Positions 17,393-25,330 are shown, counted from the first letter of the stretch. The stretch: 64,000 nucleotides of DNA from Cyclobacteriaceae bacterium (GCA_028285445.1 JANQPQ010000027.1:1-64000); one strand, 5' to 3'. Notes: generated by a model not told the origin, from the sequence alone. A program made the numbers and translations.

Positions 17393-18004
17393 TTACTTCA
17401 GTTTGGTGGCTAAAACAAACTGAATCGCAGTAGACCGCTGCCTGCCTTCGTAGGCAGGTCCGCAAATTGCATCTGTTATCGATGACTCCACCCGCATACC
17501 AAGCTTCACGCTATTGTCCGGGATTAGCTCCAATCCGAAATGCAAACCAGCATCCAGGCTGTGAAGATGCTCGAAGTTGGCTTTATAGCCCGGCCAGTTA
17601 TTGTTGCTAATGCGCTTGCTTAAATGTGCATTTACCTGGCCCCCACCATACAAAACTACTCTCGAAGACAGGTTGGTTGCAAGGCTAATTGGCAATTGAA
17701 GGTAACTTATCGAAAAGACTACAGGGTTAATTTCTGTCTGACTAGAAGACGTAGCAGTAATAACTTCTTCCCGCCATCCGCGCCTCCCAAGGTTCATTCC
17801 ATAGCGGATGCTTTTGCTATCAGTTAGTGCGCTGGTAAATATTACGCCAGCTTGTACACCAAGCAAAGCCTTCGATCGTAATTGTGGATGGGACAGTTTG
17901 CTAAGGGATGGCCCTGTATGCAAGTCTATCGATTGAGCCCTTAAATGATTTGTTTGGTAGATTAATAAACATAGCAATACCCCTATTGCAATGTTCCTAA
18001 TCAT
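17393..18004 (-). CDS. Outer-membrane beta-barrel protein
   Basis: A 203-residue exported protein with signal peptide ending HLRAQ, then barrel-like strands (SIDLHTGPSLSKLSHP; ALLGVQAGVIFTSAL; RYGMNLGRRGWREEV; LQLPISLATNLSSRVVLYGG; FGLELIPDNSVKLGMRVESS). This is the OMP_b-brl family pattern. Its final 20 codons contain a perfect palindrome (17441-17458) resembling a repetitive extragenic element, so the native C terminus may have been extended or altered. It is convergent with, and directly touches, the OmpA-like gene. Confidence 0.7.
   Translation of the reverse strand: MIRNIAIGVLLCLLIYQTNHLRAQSIDLHTGPSLSKLSHPQLRSKALLGVQAGVIFTSALTDSKSIRYGMNLGRRGWREEVITATSSSQTEINPVVFSISYLQLPISLATNLSSRVVLYGGGQVNAHLSKRISNNNWPGYKANFEHLHSLDAGLHFGLELIPDNSVKLGMRVESSITDAICGPAYEGRQRSTAIQFVLATKLK
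17441..17458. repeat. REP-like palindrome inside the 3' end of a coding region
   Basis: CCTGCCT, loop TCGT, AGGCAGG form a perfect 7-bp stem. GC-rich palindromes of this CCTGCC type occur as scattered repeats in many Bacteroidota genomes. Only one copy is visible in this window. There is no T-run after it, so it is not an intrinsic terminator. Confidence 0.45.
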
Positions 18005-18156
18005 TATTTGGCACTTTTAATAAAATGTAAAATTGCTGAAGCGGGAGCTAGGGCGATGGTAGCGATGTCCCTAATGGTGGTAAAACCGTAACAATCTGAA
18101 TATGAGCGGGGGATTCACCCCAAAAACTACTTACAGAAAACTTTTTAACTTCGACT

Positions 18157-18176
18157 GTAACCATTTTTGGTAACCA
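18157..18176 (+). promoter_or_regulatory. Direct repeat GTAACCA x2 upstream of the sigma-factor cassette
   Basis: GTAACCA occurs at 18157-18163 and again at 18170-18176, 13 bp apart, ending 49 bp before the sigma-factor start. It could be an autoregulated ECF promoter or a regulator site. The rest of the 221-bp intergenic stretch shows nothing else I can name. Confidence 0.25.
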
Positions 18177-18225
18177 CAGTATCCAGGAGCGAAATTCAGA
18201 AACTTAAAAAGCCTAATTGCAAAAA

Positions 18226-18765
18226 ATGACCGAGGAAGCGCTGATGACGGCTGTCAAAGGCGGTGAGCTACAGCAAGCCACTGAGCTATTTGACAGATAC
18301 AACAAGCGGATTTACAATTTCTTTGTGAAGATCTGCTTCGATCGCGAACTCAGTCATGACCTAACGCAGAATGTTTTTTTAAGAATGCTCAAGTACCGAA
18401 ACTCATACAAAGCAGATCACAAATTCCAATCGTGGATTTTTCAGATTGCAAGAAATGTCTACGCTGACCACTATCGGAAGAACAAGGCTAAGTTTTCAGA
18501 CTTCGCTGATCTGGAGCAATGTGCTGAGGAGGCGAGCAGCGTTATCGACGATATGGAGCGCTCGCACAAGGAGAGGCTGCTGCAGAGAGCTCTGACTAAG
18601 TTGCCGGAAGATCAAAGAGAGGTTTTGGTTCTCAGTCGTTTTCAGGAGTTGAAGTATGAAGAGATAGCAAAGATGACCGATACCACCGTAGCCAATGTTA
18701 AAGTGAAAGTACACAGGGCGATTAAGAGATTACGTGACACTTATTTCGAATTGGAAAAGATATAG
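18226..18765 (+). CDS. ECF RNA polymerase sigma factor of the DUF4097 cassette
   Basis: Start at ATG 18226 (MTEEALMTAVKGGELQQA); a TTG three codons earlier is possible. The 179-residue protein shows region 2 (LFDRYNKRIYNFF; RELSHDLTQNVFLRMLKYR; FQSWIFQIARNVYADHYRK) and region 4 (LPEDQREVLVLSRFQELKYE, then EIAKMTDTTVANVKVKVHRA). It lies 7 bp before a membrane anti-sigma-like HEAT protein and heads a co-directional run of four DUF4097 proteins and a lipoprotein, so those genes are its likely regulon, directly or through read-through. Regulation by membrane-bound sequestration is inferred from the family. Confidence 0.92.
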   Translation: MTEEALMTAVKGGELQQATELFDRYNKRIYNFFVKICFDRELSHDLTQNVFLRMLKYRNSYKADHKFQSWIFQIARNVYADHYRKNKAKFSDFADLEQCAEEASSVIDDMERSHKERLLQRALTKLPEDQREVLVLSRFQELKYEEIAKMTDTTVANVKVKVHRAIKRLRDTYFELEKI

Positions 18766-18772
18766 CTAGACA

Positions 18773-19615
18773 ATGGAAAATTTTGAATCTATGGACGACA
18801 AGAAGATGAAAGAGCTAATGTTAGACCATATCGATGGTAGACTTACCGGTGAATTAAAGGACTTTGTTTCCAAGCACATTGAGAAGAACCCGGAGGCCAA
18901 GAAGGAATACGAAGAGATGAAGCAGGTGGCTGACCTTATGAAAGATAGCCCGGAGTTGGAGCCTAAGGATGAACTAAAGGCTGCCTTTATGGATGAACTA
19001 AGCAAAGAGATGGAGGCCATAGGCAATGAGATCAAAGGCTTGGGCGAAGAGTTTGTTGAATTGAGCGAGGAGATGTCAAAAGGAGAAGCCAAGGTTATCG
19101 GTCTGAACTTGAACTTCCCTCTGAAGGTAGCTGCCTCCGTAGGATTGGTACTACTGGGAACAATTGTCGGGATTCTGATAATGCAGCAATACAACCGTAA
19201 TGAGGCAATAATGGCTGAGCTGGAACAAACCAAACAATTGCTGATGATGTCTTTGCAGCAGGAGTCGGCCAGCCAGCGCATTATGGGTGTGAACTATAGC
19301 GAAGAGATATCCGAGCTGGATGCGGAGGTAACAGCTGTGTTAATCAACACCATGAATAATGACGAAAATGTTAATGTGAGGCTAGCTGCTGTAGAGGCTT
19401 TAGCCAACTTCATAGACTCTGAATCAGTAAGAGTGGCTTTGATAAACGCATTGGGAACTCAGAAGAACCCACTAGTGCAAACTGCCTTGATCAATATTAT
19501 GGTGAACAAGGAAGAGAAATCGGCGGTGGATAAACTGCGCGATATTATTCATGACCCTGAAACAATCGAATCTGTAAAGGATGAAGCACAGATGGGTCTT
19601 TATAAACTGATGTAA
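18773..19615 (+). CDS. Transmembrane anti-sigma-factor-like protein with C-terminal HEAT repeats
   Basis: This 280-residue protein has an acidic/basic helical N terminus (DHIDGRLTGELKDFVSKHIE; residues about 17-36) that matches the zinc-less anti-sigma pattern of Bacteroidota. One membrane span lies near residues 120-140 (VAASVGLVLLGTIVGILIM). After a coiled segment come HEAT-type repeats (VNVRLAAVEALANFIDSESV, RVALINALGTQKNPLVQTAL, INIMVNKEEKSAVDKLRDII) to the end, placed outside the cytoplasm. It starts 7 bp after the sigma factor. The likely role is to hold the sigma factor and release it when the HEAT domain senses an envelope signal; that mechanism is inference. Confidence 0.8.
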   Translation: MENFESMDDKKMKELMLDHIDGRLTGELKDFVSKHIEKNPEAKKEYEEMKQVADLMKDSPELEPKDELKAAFMDELSKEMEAIGNEIKGLGEEFVELSEEMSKGEAKVIGLNLNFPLKVAASVGLVLLGTIVGILIMQQYNRNEAIMAELEQTKQLLMMSLQQESASQRIMGVNYSEEISELDAEVTAVLINTMNNDENVNVRLAAVEALANFIDSESVRVALINALGTQKNPLVQTALINIMVNKEEKSAVDKLRDIIHDPETIESVKDEAQMGLYKLM

Positions 19616-19671
19616 CAATAAAATATATCTCAAATAAATAGGACTAATTAAAATTTTTAAAACACAGTAAA

Positions 19672-20457
19672 ATGAAAAGAATAGCATCGAAAACTTTCGC
19701 CCTGGCCTTCTTAGTATTTACAAGCTTCCAGCTGCAGGCCCAGGAATACAAAGTATCAGTTGGAAGCCAAGGGGTGAAACTTGTTCTCAATGAACTTAAC
19801 AAGGTTGAGGTAGAAGGTACCACCGGTTCAGAAATCATCTTTACCACAACCAATCGTTCTAGCAAACACAACGAGCGAGCCGAAGGGCTTAAGCCCATTA
19901 ACAGTCAGGGATTATCTGATAATACCAATATCGGCCTCTCTGTAGTTGAAGCTGGCGGTGTAGTGGAGGTAAACCAGATTTCAAGAAGGTCCAGTACCAG
20001 ATACTTAATTAAAGTGCCGAAGAACGTAACGGTTGCCTATGAGCATTCTTCAGTGCATGGCAGCACATTTCGGGCGCGAGACTTAGAAAGCGAACTTGAG
20101 ATCAGCACAAATCATAGCAGTGTAGAACTCACAAACGTTACCGGACCAATGACAGTGAATACTGTCCACGGTAAAATAGAGGCAGTATTTACTACGCTGA
20201 ACCAAGATGCCCCAACAGCAATCGCTTCTTCTCATGGTCTTGTTGACATCGCATTGCCGGCAAATACCAAAGCAGACCTGAGACTTAAGACTGGCTGGGG
20301 TGAGATTTTCACTGATATGAATATTGAATACGACCGCAGCGACGCCGATATCCGAAGGCAAAACTCATCGACAGTAAGAGGCAAGCTGAATGGTGGTGGA
20401 GTTACTCTTGATTTGAAGACAAGCCACAGCAATATCTACTTAAGAACCAAAAAGTAG
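19672..20457 (+). CDS. Exported DUF4097 beta-strand repeat protein, type A (first of four)
   Basis: Signal peptide (ends FQLQAQ), 261 residues. The rest is made of short repeated beta strands (VTVAYEHSSVHGSTF, ELEISTNHSSVELTNV, GPMTVNTVHGKIEAVF), the DUF4097 putative-adhesin pattern, expected to fold as a right-handed beta solenoid. It ends GGGVTLDLKTSHSNIYLR. With the copy at 21342 it shares features absent from the B copies: an N-terminal strand followed by the segment EGLKPINSQGLSDNTNIGLS and SRRSSTRYLIKVPKNV. It probably sits in the periplasm or at the outer membrane. Biochemical role unknown. Confidence 0.8.
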   Translation: MKRIASKTFALAFLVFTSFQLQAQEYKVSVGSQGVKLVLNELNKVEVEGTTGSEIIFTTTNRSSKHNERAEGLKPINSQGLSDNTNIGLSVVEAGGVVEVNQISRRSSTRYLIKVPKNVTVAYEHSSVHGSTFRARDLESELEISTNHSSVELTNVTGPMTVNTVHGKIEAVFTTLNQDAPTAIASSHGLVDIALPANTKADLRLKTGWGEIFTDMNIEYDRSDADIRRQNSSTVRGKLNGGGVTLDLKTSHSNIYLRTKK

Positions 20458-20479
20458 AATAGAATCGACTGGAAATGAT

Positions 20480-20534
20480 GCTCTTGATACTGCCTACAAT
20501 TCGATGCTAGCTAAATGCCGGCAATATCAAGAGC
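20480..20534 (+). other. Long stem-loop between DUF4097 genes
   Basis: GCTCTTGATA (20480-20489) pairs perfectly with TATCAAGAGC (20525-20534); after one mismatch the stem continues with TGCC (20491-20494) and GGCA (20520-20523). The loop is 25 nt. No U-run follows, so it is more likely an mRNA-stability or processing element, or a regulator site, than a terminator. It lies in the 103-bp gap between the first and second DUF4097 genes. Confidence 0.6.
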
Positions 20535-20560
20535 TTCTTAGCACCTAAATCAACAATATC

Positions 20561-21310
20561 ATGAAAACTTATCTTCTGATGCTACTGACAATAGCATCCC
20601 TGGGAGTGGCTGCTCAAAACAACATCGAAAAGACCATCGCCACCCGAGCTAACCAAAAGGTGATCATGAATTTCAAGTACCCAAAACTGATTACTTATAA
20701 ACTTTGGGACCAGAACCAAATTAAGATCGAAGCATTCGTGGAGATCAACTTGGGTAGAAATAATGAAGCTTTTGATATTACAATGGAAGAGAAGGATGGA
20801 AATATCTACATCAACTCTGAAATTAAAGATTATGACAAACTGCCCCGCAATGTAATTGTAAAACTCGGTGACCGGGAGTACATGTTTGAAGGGGCCGGTT
20901 GGGACAATCCGGAATTGCAGAAATTCCTTGATGAGAACAAAGGAGAAAAAATTTCCTGGATCTCAAATGGCGTTAACACAAACGTTAAGCTCAACATCTC
21001 CATTCCACGCAACATTGTTCTTGATGTGGAAGCCAGGCATGGCCTGATTGAGTTTCAAGATATGCCCACCAATGTTTCGGCAGCTTCACGCCATGGGGGT
21101 ATTGACATTTCGGTACCAACTTCCTCTCAGTATAATTTCGAACTTAATACCAGGCACGGTGAAGTCTTCACCAACCTAAATCTGGATGTCACTAACGATC
21201 CGGATTATCGCTCCCATAAATGGACCATGGTGGTTGCGAAATACAACGGTGGTGGGCCCAAGGCCTATTTCGAATCTCGCCACGGTAACATTTACCTGAG
21301 GTCGAAGTGA
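20561..21310 (+). CDS. Exported DUF4097 protein, type B
   Basis: A 249-residue protein with signal peptide ending LGVAAQ. The mature start NIEKTIATRANQKVIMNFKY, then LITYKLWDQNQIKIEAFVEI, is shared with the gene at 22119 and not with the A copies. The second half repeats strands typical of DUF4097 (IVLDVEARHGLIEF; VSAASRHGGIDISV; FELNTRHGEVFTNL) and ends GGGPKAYFESRHGNIYLR. Note the recurrent RHG triplet at strand turns. Expected to be a periplasmic or surface beta solenoid. Preceded by the stem-loop at 20480-20534. Confidence 0.8.
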   Translation: MKTYLLMLLTIASLGVAAQNNIEKTIATRANQKVIMNFKYPKLITYKLWDQNQIKIEAFVEINLGRNNEAFDITMEEKDGNIYINSEIKDYDKLPRNVIVKLGDREYMFEGAGWDNPELQKFLDENKGEKISWISNGVNTNVKLNISIPRNIVLDVEARHGLIEFQDMPTNVSAASRHGGIDISVPTSSQYNFELNTRHGEVFTNLNLDVTNDPDYRSHKWTMVVAKYNGGGPKAYFESRHGNIYLRSK

Positions 21311-21341
21311 AAAAATTCAAAAACTTAAAAACTCAAAAAAG

Positions 21342-22115
21342 ATGAAAAAAACATTACTGCTTGCCCTGGCGCTGGCTGCTTTTATAACAAGCGAAGCCAG
21401 GCAACACATTGCCAAATTTTCAGGCGATGCCAAGGAAGTCAGAATCTACTTTAGCAACGCAACCATTGAGGTGGAAGGATATAACGGAAGGGATGTTGTA
21501 ATTCGCGGAGGTAGTGAAGAAAAGAAGCCCGCCCGCGCACAAGGGCTCACTCCCTTGTATGCTGTCGCAGAGGATAATACTGGCGTTGGGTTGAATATTG
21601 AAGAACGAGACGGTGTGATGGAAATTAGAAAGATATCATCAAGAAATGATGGAAACTATGTATTCAAAGTACCGGCAAACCTCGATTTACAAATTGTTGA
21701 ACAAAACTGGCAGGGAGATCATATTATCATCTCAGGAATGCGAGGGGAAATTGACATCGAGTCTAAGAATTCTGATATCGAACTGGGGGATGTACAAGGG
21801 CCCATTTACGCTAAAACAACCAGCGGAGACATCATGGCTACTTTCCAAAGTATCAATCCAAACCGGTCTACCCAAATCTCCTCCGTTAGCGGCACGGTAG
21901 ATGTAACTATTCCTCAAACCCTTGGGGCTTTTATCGAGTTGAGCTCAGTAACCGGTGATGTATACTCAGACTTTGACTTTAACAGGCAGGTAACCAAAGA
22001 TGGAATGAGGCGCATAGGGGGCAGAGGGAAAACACGTGGAGAGATCAACGGTGGCGGCCCTAGGTTAGCTTTGAAGTCGGTTAGTGATGATGTTTATCTA
22101 AGGAAAAGTAACTAA
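21342..22115 (+). CDS. Exported DUF4097 protein, type A'
   Basis: A 257-residue protein with signal peptide MKKTLLLALALAAFITSEA. It carries the A-type head (VEVEGYNGRDVVIRGG is replaced here by IEVEGYNGRDVVIRGG; then ARAQGLTPLYAVAEDNTGVG) and strand repeats (EIDIESKNSDIELGDV, GPIYAKTTSGDIMATF, TQISSVSGTVDVTI). It ends GGGPRLALKSVSDDVYLR. The A-rich leader before it (AAAAAATTCAAAAACTTAAA) lacks a Shine-Dalgarno site, as usual in this phylum. The next gene starts 3 bp after its stop, so the pair A'-B' is tightly coupled. Confidence 0.8.
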   Translation: MKKTLLLALALAAFITSEARQHIAKFSGDAKEVRIYFSNATIEVEGYNGRDVVIRGGSEEKKPARAQGLTPLYAVAEDNTGVGLNIEERDGVMEIRKISSRNDGNYVFKVPANLDLQIVEQNWQGDHIIISGMRGEIDIESKNSDIELGDVQGPIYAKTTSGDIMATFQSINPNRSTQISSVSGTVDVTIPQTLGAFIELSSVTGDVYSDFDFNRQVTKDGMRRIGGRGKTRGEINGGGPRLALKSVSDDVYLRKSN

Positions 22116-22118
22116 GCT

Positions 22119-22814
22119 ATGAGAAAGAGACTTTTATTGTTGCTGCTTATCGTGGGCACGGTGCTGCCTGATGTTTTGGGCCAGCCCGAGAAAATTGAAA
22201 GAACCTTCTCATGGTCTGCTGACAAGAAGCTGGAGATGAATTTGAAGTTTGCGGAGGAAATCCTTATTGAAGGTTGGGATAAGAACGAAGTAGAATTCAA
22301 GGCCAGTGTAGAGATTGCCGGTGGATTGGGTAATGAATACCACGAAATCAACTTTGAGGAAACTGGGAATAGGGTAATTGTCTGGTCTAATTTGGAAGAT
22401 CGCAACTGGAAAAATTTGCGATATGCTGATTGTGAGAAAGAGCAGATGTTCTGGAGTGGCGACCATGGTAGAGTATGCATGGAAGTTTACTATTCCATTA
22501 AAGTACCACGTAGTGCATTAATCGAATTGGAAACCATTACCGGAGATATTGAAATCAAGGGCTTCTCTGGCGATATAAGAGCAAAGTCTATTAGTGGTTT
22601 TGTAGACTTAAGTTGGAACCAGCAGACAGGGGCCACCTTGGCTATGAAAACTGTAACAGGCGAGCTCTATTCAAATTTAGATATTGACTTTACAACTCCA
22701 CGCAAGGAGGCACCTTATGTAGGATATGAGATGAAAGGACTAATCGCTGGCGGTGGTCCCAGAATCAACTTGCAATCGGTGAGTAACGACATATTCTTAC
22801 GAAGAAAAAACTAG
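22119..22814 (+). CDS. Exported DUF4097 protein, type B'
   Basis: A 231-residue protein with signal peptide ending DVLGQ. Its head (KIERTFSWSADKKLEMNLKF, EILIEGWDKNEVEFKASVEI) is the counterpart of the B copy at 20561. It has one extra cysteine-bearing stretch (YADCEKEQMFWSGDHGRVCM) not seen in the other three copies; the two cysteines could form a disulfide. Strand repeats follow (LIELETITGDIEIKGF; IRAKSISGFVDLSW; LAMKTVTGELYSNL), ending GGGPRINLQSVSNDIFLR. It starts 3 bp after the A' gene. The lipoprotein gene follows 61 bp later. Confidence 0.8.
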   Translation: MRKRLLLLLLIVGTVLPDVLGQPEKIERTFSWSADKKLEMNLKFAEEILIEGWDKNEVEFKASVEIAGGLGNEYHEINFEETGNRVIVWSNLEDRNWKNLRYADCEKEQMFWSGDHGRVCMEVYYSIKVPRSALIELETITGDIEIKGFSGDIRAKSISGFVDLSWNQQTGATLAMKTVTGELYSNLDIDFTTPRKEAPYVGYEMKGLIAGGGPRINLQSVSNDIFLRRKN

Positions 22815-22875
22815 AATTTCTGTACCAAGATGGCAGTAGTTGATTATGGTTGTACATCAACCTATCATTACTGCC

Positions 22876-23607
22876 ATGATGAGAATGACATGCCTGCTAC
22901 TGGTTGCTGCCTTTGTTGGCTGCCAATCCAGCTCTGATACAAATAGCCAGGAAAATTTAACTCCCACAGCCAGGGTGTTGTATGAGGCCCAGGTGGCACT
23001 TGGAGAACTTAAGCTGGAAGAATTGGTGGAGATTTACGCCCTGGCTGAATGCAAAGGCCCTAATGGCAATTTCCAAACATTAGTTTGTTCATCAAGAGAC
23101 GGAAACGTTCGGTTTGAACAGATAGGCAGTGATGGCCAGACCACCATTCTGGGAATTGCAGATGGCAAAGGCTGGTCATTCGATAAAGAGCGTGACGATT
23201 CAAGCCCGATTGATTCTTTAACCAGATATTTCATCCGCGGTCATGAATTGCATATGATTGCCTACTTGCCGCAGACCCGTTTTGGCAACCCCACTTACGT
23301 TGGCGATTCATCATTGATTGGCATACCCACCACGGCGTTGGAATTCAGGGATATACTAGGTGCACCAGTTCTGCTACATTACAGTAGGGAATCACAGCTG
23401 CCAATTGGCTTTACTATCAAAAATCACTTCGAAGAAAATGCTGCGGATATACATACCGTATTCGAAAATTGGGAGGCAGAATCGGGTTTTATGGTTTTTA
23501 AGAAGGCCAGGTTTATCCAGGGCAAAGACGAATTTATTTACTACTTCAGCCAGATCGACTTCAATGCTCTTCCTGCCGCCACATTCCAACCAGAGAATAT
23601 ATTTTAA
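22876..23607 (+). CDS. Lipoprotein of unknown function at the end of the DUF4097 cassette
   Basis: The start is uncertain: ATG 22876 gives MMRMTCLLLVAAFVGC with lipobox AFVGC; ATG 22846 and a TTG at 22840 are in frame upstream. The 243-residue product, after Cys16 and a Ser/Asn/Gln-rich linker, shows a mostly beta domain (VRFEQIGSDGQTTILGIADG; FIRGHELHMIAYLPQTRFGN; LLHYSRESQLPIGFTIKN; FMVFKKARFIQGKDEFIYYF). The layout recalls LolA/outer-membrane-lipoprotein-sorting-like folds, but I cannot assign a family. It is probably part of the sigma-led operon. It overlaps the convergent DUF1801 gene by 4 bp (TTAA). Confidence 0.65.
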   Translation: MMRMTCLLLVAAFVGCQSSSDTNSQENLTPTARVLYEAQVALGELKLEELVEIYALAECKGPNGNFQTLVCSSRDGNVRFEQIGSDGQTTILGIADGKGWSFDKERDDSSPIDSLTRYFIRGHELHMIAYLPQTRFGNPTYVGDSSLIGIPTTALEFRDILGAPVLLHYSRESQLPIGFTIKNHFEENAADIHTVFENWEAESGFMVFKKARFIQGKDEFIYYFSQIDFNALPAATFQPENIF

Positions 23608-23981
23608 GATTTCTTCTTCCGCTTAGGAGCGTAGGGCACTTCCTCATCAAGTAGCAGTGCCTCCTGGATAATTTCATTAAGCAGCTCTTGAGGGATCTCA
23701 TCATAACTGCCGAATGTCACACTCATTACTTGCTTGCGCCCCTTGGAGTCGAGGATGCCTTGCTCGTTTGATAGCTCGTTGCCACGAGGGAATGCGAACT
23801 CTATTTTACCATCTTTAGTAGGGTTAAGGTAGCAGATCCAGCTTTTACGATGGTAAAAAGGTATGCCGTAGCTTATCTTAGATGTTACTCCCGGGAAGGA
23901 TATCACCAGGCTGTCCAGGAAGCTTAGCACAGTCCTTTGATCACCATCATATGTTGCTATGAAATCTTTTACCGAACCCAT
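23604..23981 (-). CDS. DUF1801 (YdhG-like) domain protein
   Basis: A 125-residue cytoplasmic protein. It begins with the helix VKDFIATYDGDQRTVLSFLD, continues with the signature KISYGIPFYHRKSWICYLNP and KIEFAFPRGNEL, and ends in a very basic tail (APKRKKKS). This is the DUF1801 or YdhG/YjbR-like fold, function unknown, sometimes linked to intracellular iron chaperone claims for relatives. It is not obviously in an operon: a strong terminator separates it from the upstream TerB-like gene. Confidence 0.82.
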   Translation of the reverse strand: MGSVKDFIATYDGDQRTVLSFLDSLVISFPGVTSKISYGIPFYHRKSWICYLNPTKDGKIEFAFPRGNELSNEQGILDSKGRKQVMSVTFGSYDEIPQELLNEIIQEALLLDEEVPYAPKRKKKS

Positions 23982-23992
23982 GACTGAAGATG

Positions 23993-24022
23993 AAAAAAAA
24001 TCGCAACTTATTCAGTTGCGAT
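23993..24022 (-). terminator. Rho-independent terminator of the TerB-like gene
   Basis: On the minus strand the perfect stem ATCGCAACT / AGTTGCGAT with a 5-nt loop (24000-24022) is followed directly by eight T (plus-strand A run at 23993-24000). It lies 28 bp after the TerB-like stop and just before the DUF1801 start. Confidence 0.85.
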
Positions 24023-24050
24023 GGTTAATGAATCTACGTTTCCCTGGGAA

Positions 24051-24482
24051 TTAGTTTAGCATCCAGTTCACTCTTTTCTGCGTCTCAACCGGGGTAAGGC
24101 CCGCCCTGATGTTTTCAGCCACAGAATCTATCAACTCCCGCGATCTTTTGTAACCAAATTTCTTGGCAAAAAGCAGTATGAGACTTACTTCTTCATCATC
24201 AGTCCGATTGTCTACTGCCATCATATGCACCAGATCATAGAATTGTTCAAATCTCTCAGTTGATTCCTCAGGCAGTTCAAATTGAACAGATTCCGGGTGT
24301 TGCTGTATGCGACGAAGCTCCCCTTCGGACACGCGGTGTTTTTGGGCCAGATCTTTAAGCAGTGATTGCTCTGTATTATCAAAATCGCCATCGACCATAG
24401 CCATTTCCAGGAGGTTTTTCATATGACTTTTCGCTGTGGCTTTACCAGCTTTAAAAAGTCCGAGCAGTTCAGCAAATTTCAT
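24051..24482 (-). CDS. TerB-like helical protein
   Basis: This 143-residue soluble helical protein shows the TerB-type pattern: an N-terminal segment NLLEMAMVDGDFDNTEQSLL with the acidic DGxxDxxE loop, then LAQKHRVSEGELRRI, and a second similar half (FYDLVHMMAVDNRTDDEEVS) with another acidic loop. Such proteins may bind divalent cations and are linked to tellurite resistance or envelope stress; no ter operon is present here, so function is open. It ends at a strong terminator. The 152-bp gap upstream of it contains only A-rich sequence. Confidence 0.75.
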   Translation of the reverse strand: MKFAELLGLFKAGKATAKSHMKNLLEMAMVDGDFDNTEQSLLKDLAQKHRVSEGELRRIQQHPESVQFELPEESTERFEQFYDLVHMMAVDNRTDDEEVSLILLFAKKFGYKRSRELIDSVAENIRAGLTPVETQKRVNWMLN

Positions 24483-24634
24483 GGGAGTCAGGGTTTTGGA
24501 CAGAGAATTAATTTAGAAAAAGGAAAAATAAAAGTCACTTATCGATCAAAGAAAATCCTGACTACACTGAAGATTCATACCACAGTCAAAAAAATTAATG
24601 AAGAAGTGAAATTTGAATGGACCTTACTTGCTGG

Positions 24635-25330
24635 CTAGGTGGTTTTAAGATCTAGTTTGAAGCCTACCCCATGATAGTTGATGATCTCTAGCGAGCTATC
24701 TTCCCTTAAATATTTGCGAAGCTTGGAAATGAATACATCCAGGCTTCTACCCAGGAAGTAATCGTCATCGCCCCATACCTTGTTCAATATTTCTTCCCTT
24801 TTTAGCACGATACCCGGCTTTGAGCAGAACATATGAAGAATATCACTCTCCTTTTGGGTCAGGGTTCTCTTATTATCGCCATTTGCAAGCAAAAGATTGC
24901 TGTGGTCAAAGGTGAAGGCGCCAATTTCAAAGGTCGAAGGCTGGGCCGGTAGAGTGCCACCAGATCTTTTGATGAACACTTCAACTCTTAAAACCAGCTC
25001 CTCAATACTAAACGGCTTAGTGATGTAATCGTCTCCACCAATTTTAAAACCATTGATCTTGTCTTCTTTCATAGATTTAGCGGAAAGAAAAAGAATTGGC
25101 GTTTCCTGGTCTGTAGATCTGATTTTTTCCGCTACTGAAAACCCATCTATTTTCGGCAGCATGATATCCAATATGCAAAGATCAAATTCTTGCGATTCAA
25201 AGGCATCTATGGCTTTCTCTCCGTCTTCACAAAGCGAAATTTCAAAACCCTTCTCAGTAAGGTTATCCTTAATAACATACCCCAGGTTCAAGTCGTCTTC
25301 TACCAATAAGATTCGAGCTCTACTTTCCAT
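24635..25330 (-). CDS. OmpR-family response regulator (RprY-like)
   Basis: ATG at 25330 overlaps the kinase stop by 1 bp (TGATG); a GTG three bases earlier is also possible. The 231-residue protein has a receiver domain with acidic pocket VEDD, phospho-acceptor Asp55 in CILDIMLP, and Lys in YITKPF, then a winged-helix DNA-binding domain (LTQKESDILHMFCSKPGIVL; RSLDVFISKLRKYLRE; GVGFKL). It is the partner of the kinase encoded just upstream. Direct TTAACAA repeats at 26662-26694, upstream of the operon, are a natural candidate for its binding site. Confidence 0.93.
   Translation of the reverse strand: MESRARILLVEDDLNLGYVIKDNLTEKGFEISLCEDGEKAIDAFESQEFDLCILDIMLPKIDGFSVAEKIRSTDQETPILFLSAKSMKEDKINGFKIGGDDYITKPFSIEELVLRVEVFIKRSGGTLPAQPSTFEIGAFTFDHSNLLLANGDNKRTLTQKESDILHMFCSKPGIVLKREEILNKVWGDDDYFLGRSLDVFISKLRKYLREDSSLEIINYHGVGFKLDLKTT

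Noticed and set aside
17441..17458. Hairpin as a transcription terminator of the OmpA-like gene
   Set aside because: It sits inside a coding frame and lacks a T-run on either strand.
24366..24638. A 90-codon open frame on the plus strand across the TerB-like gene start
   Set aside because: It overlaps the start of a better-supported gene, has no family features and is A-rich non-coding sequence in its second half.
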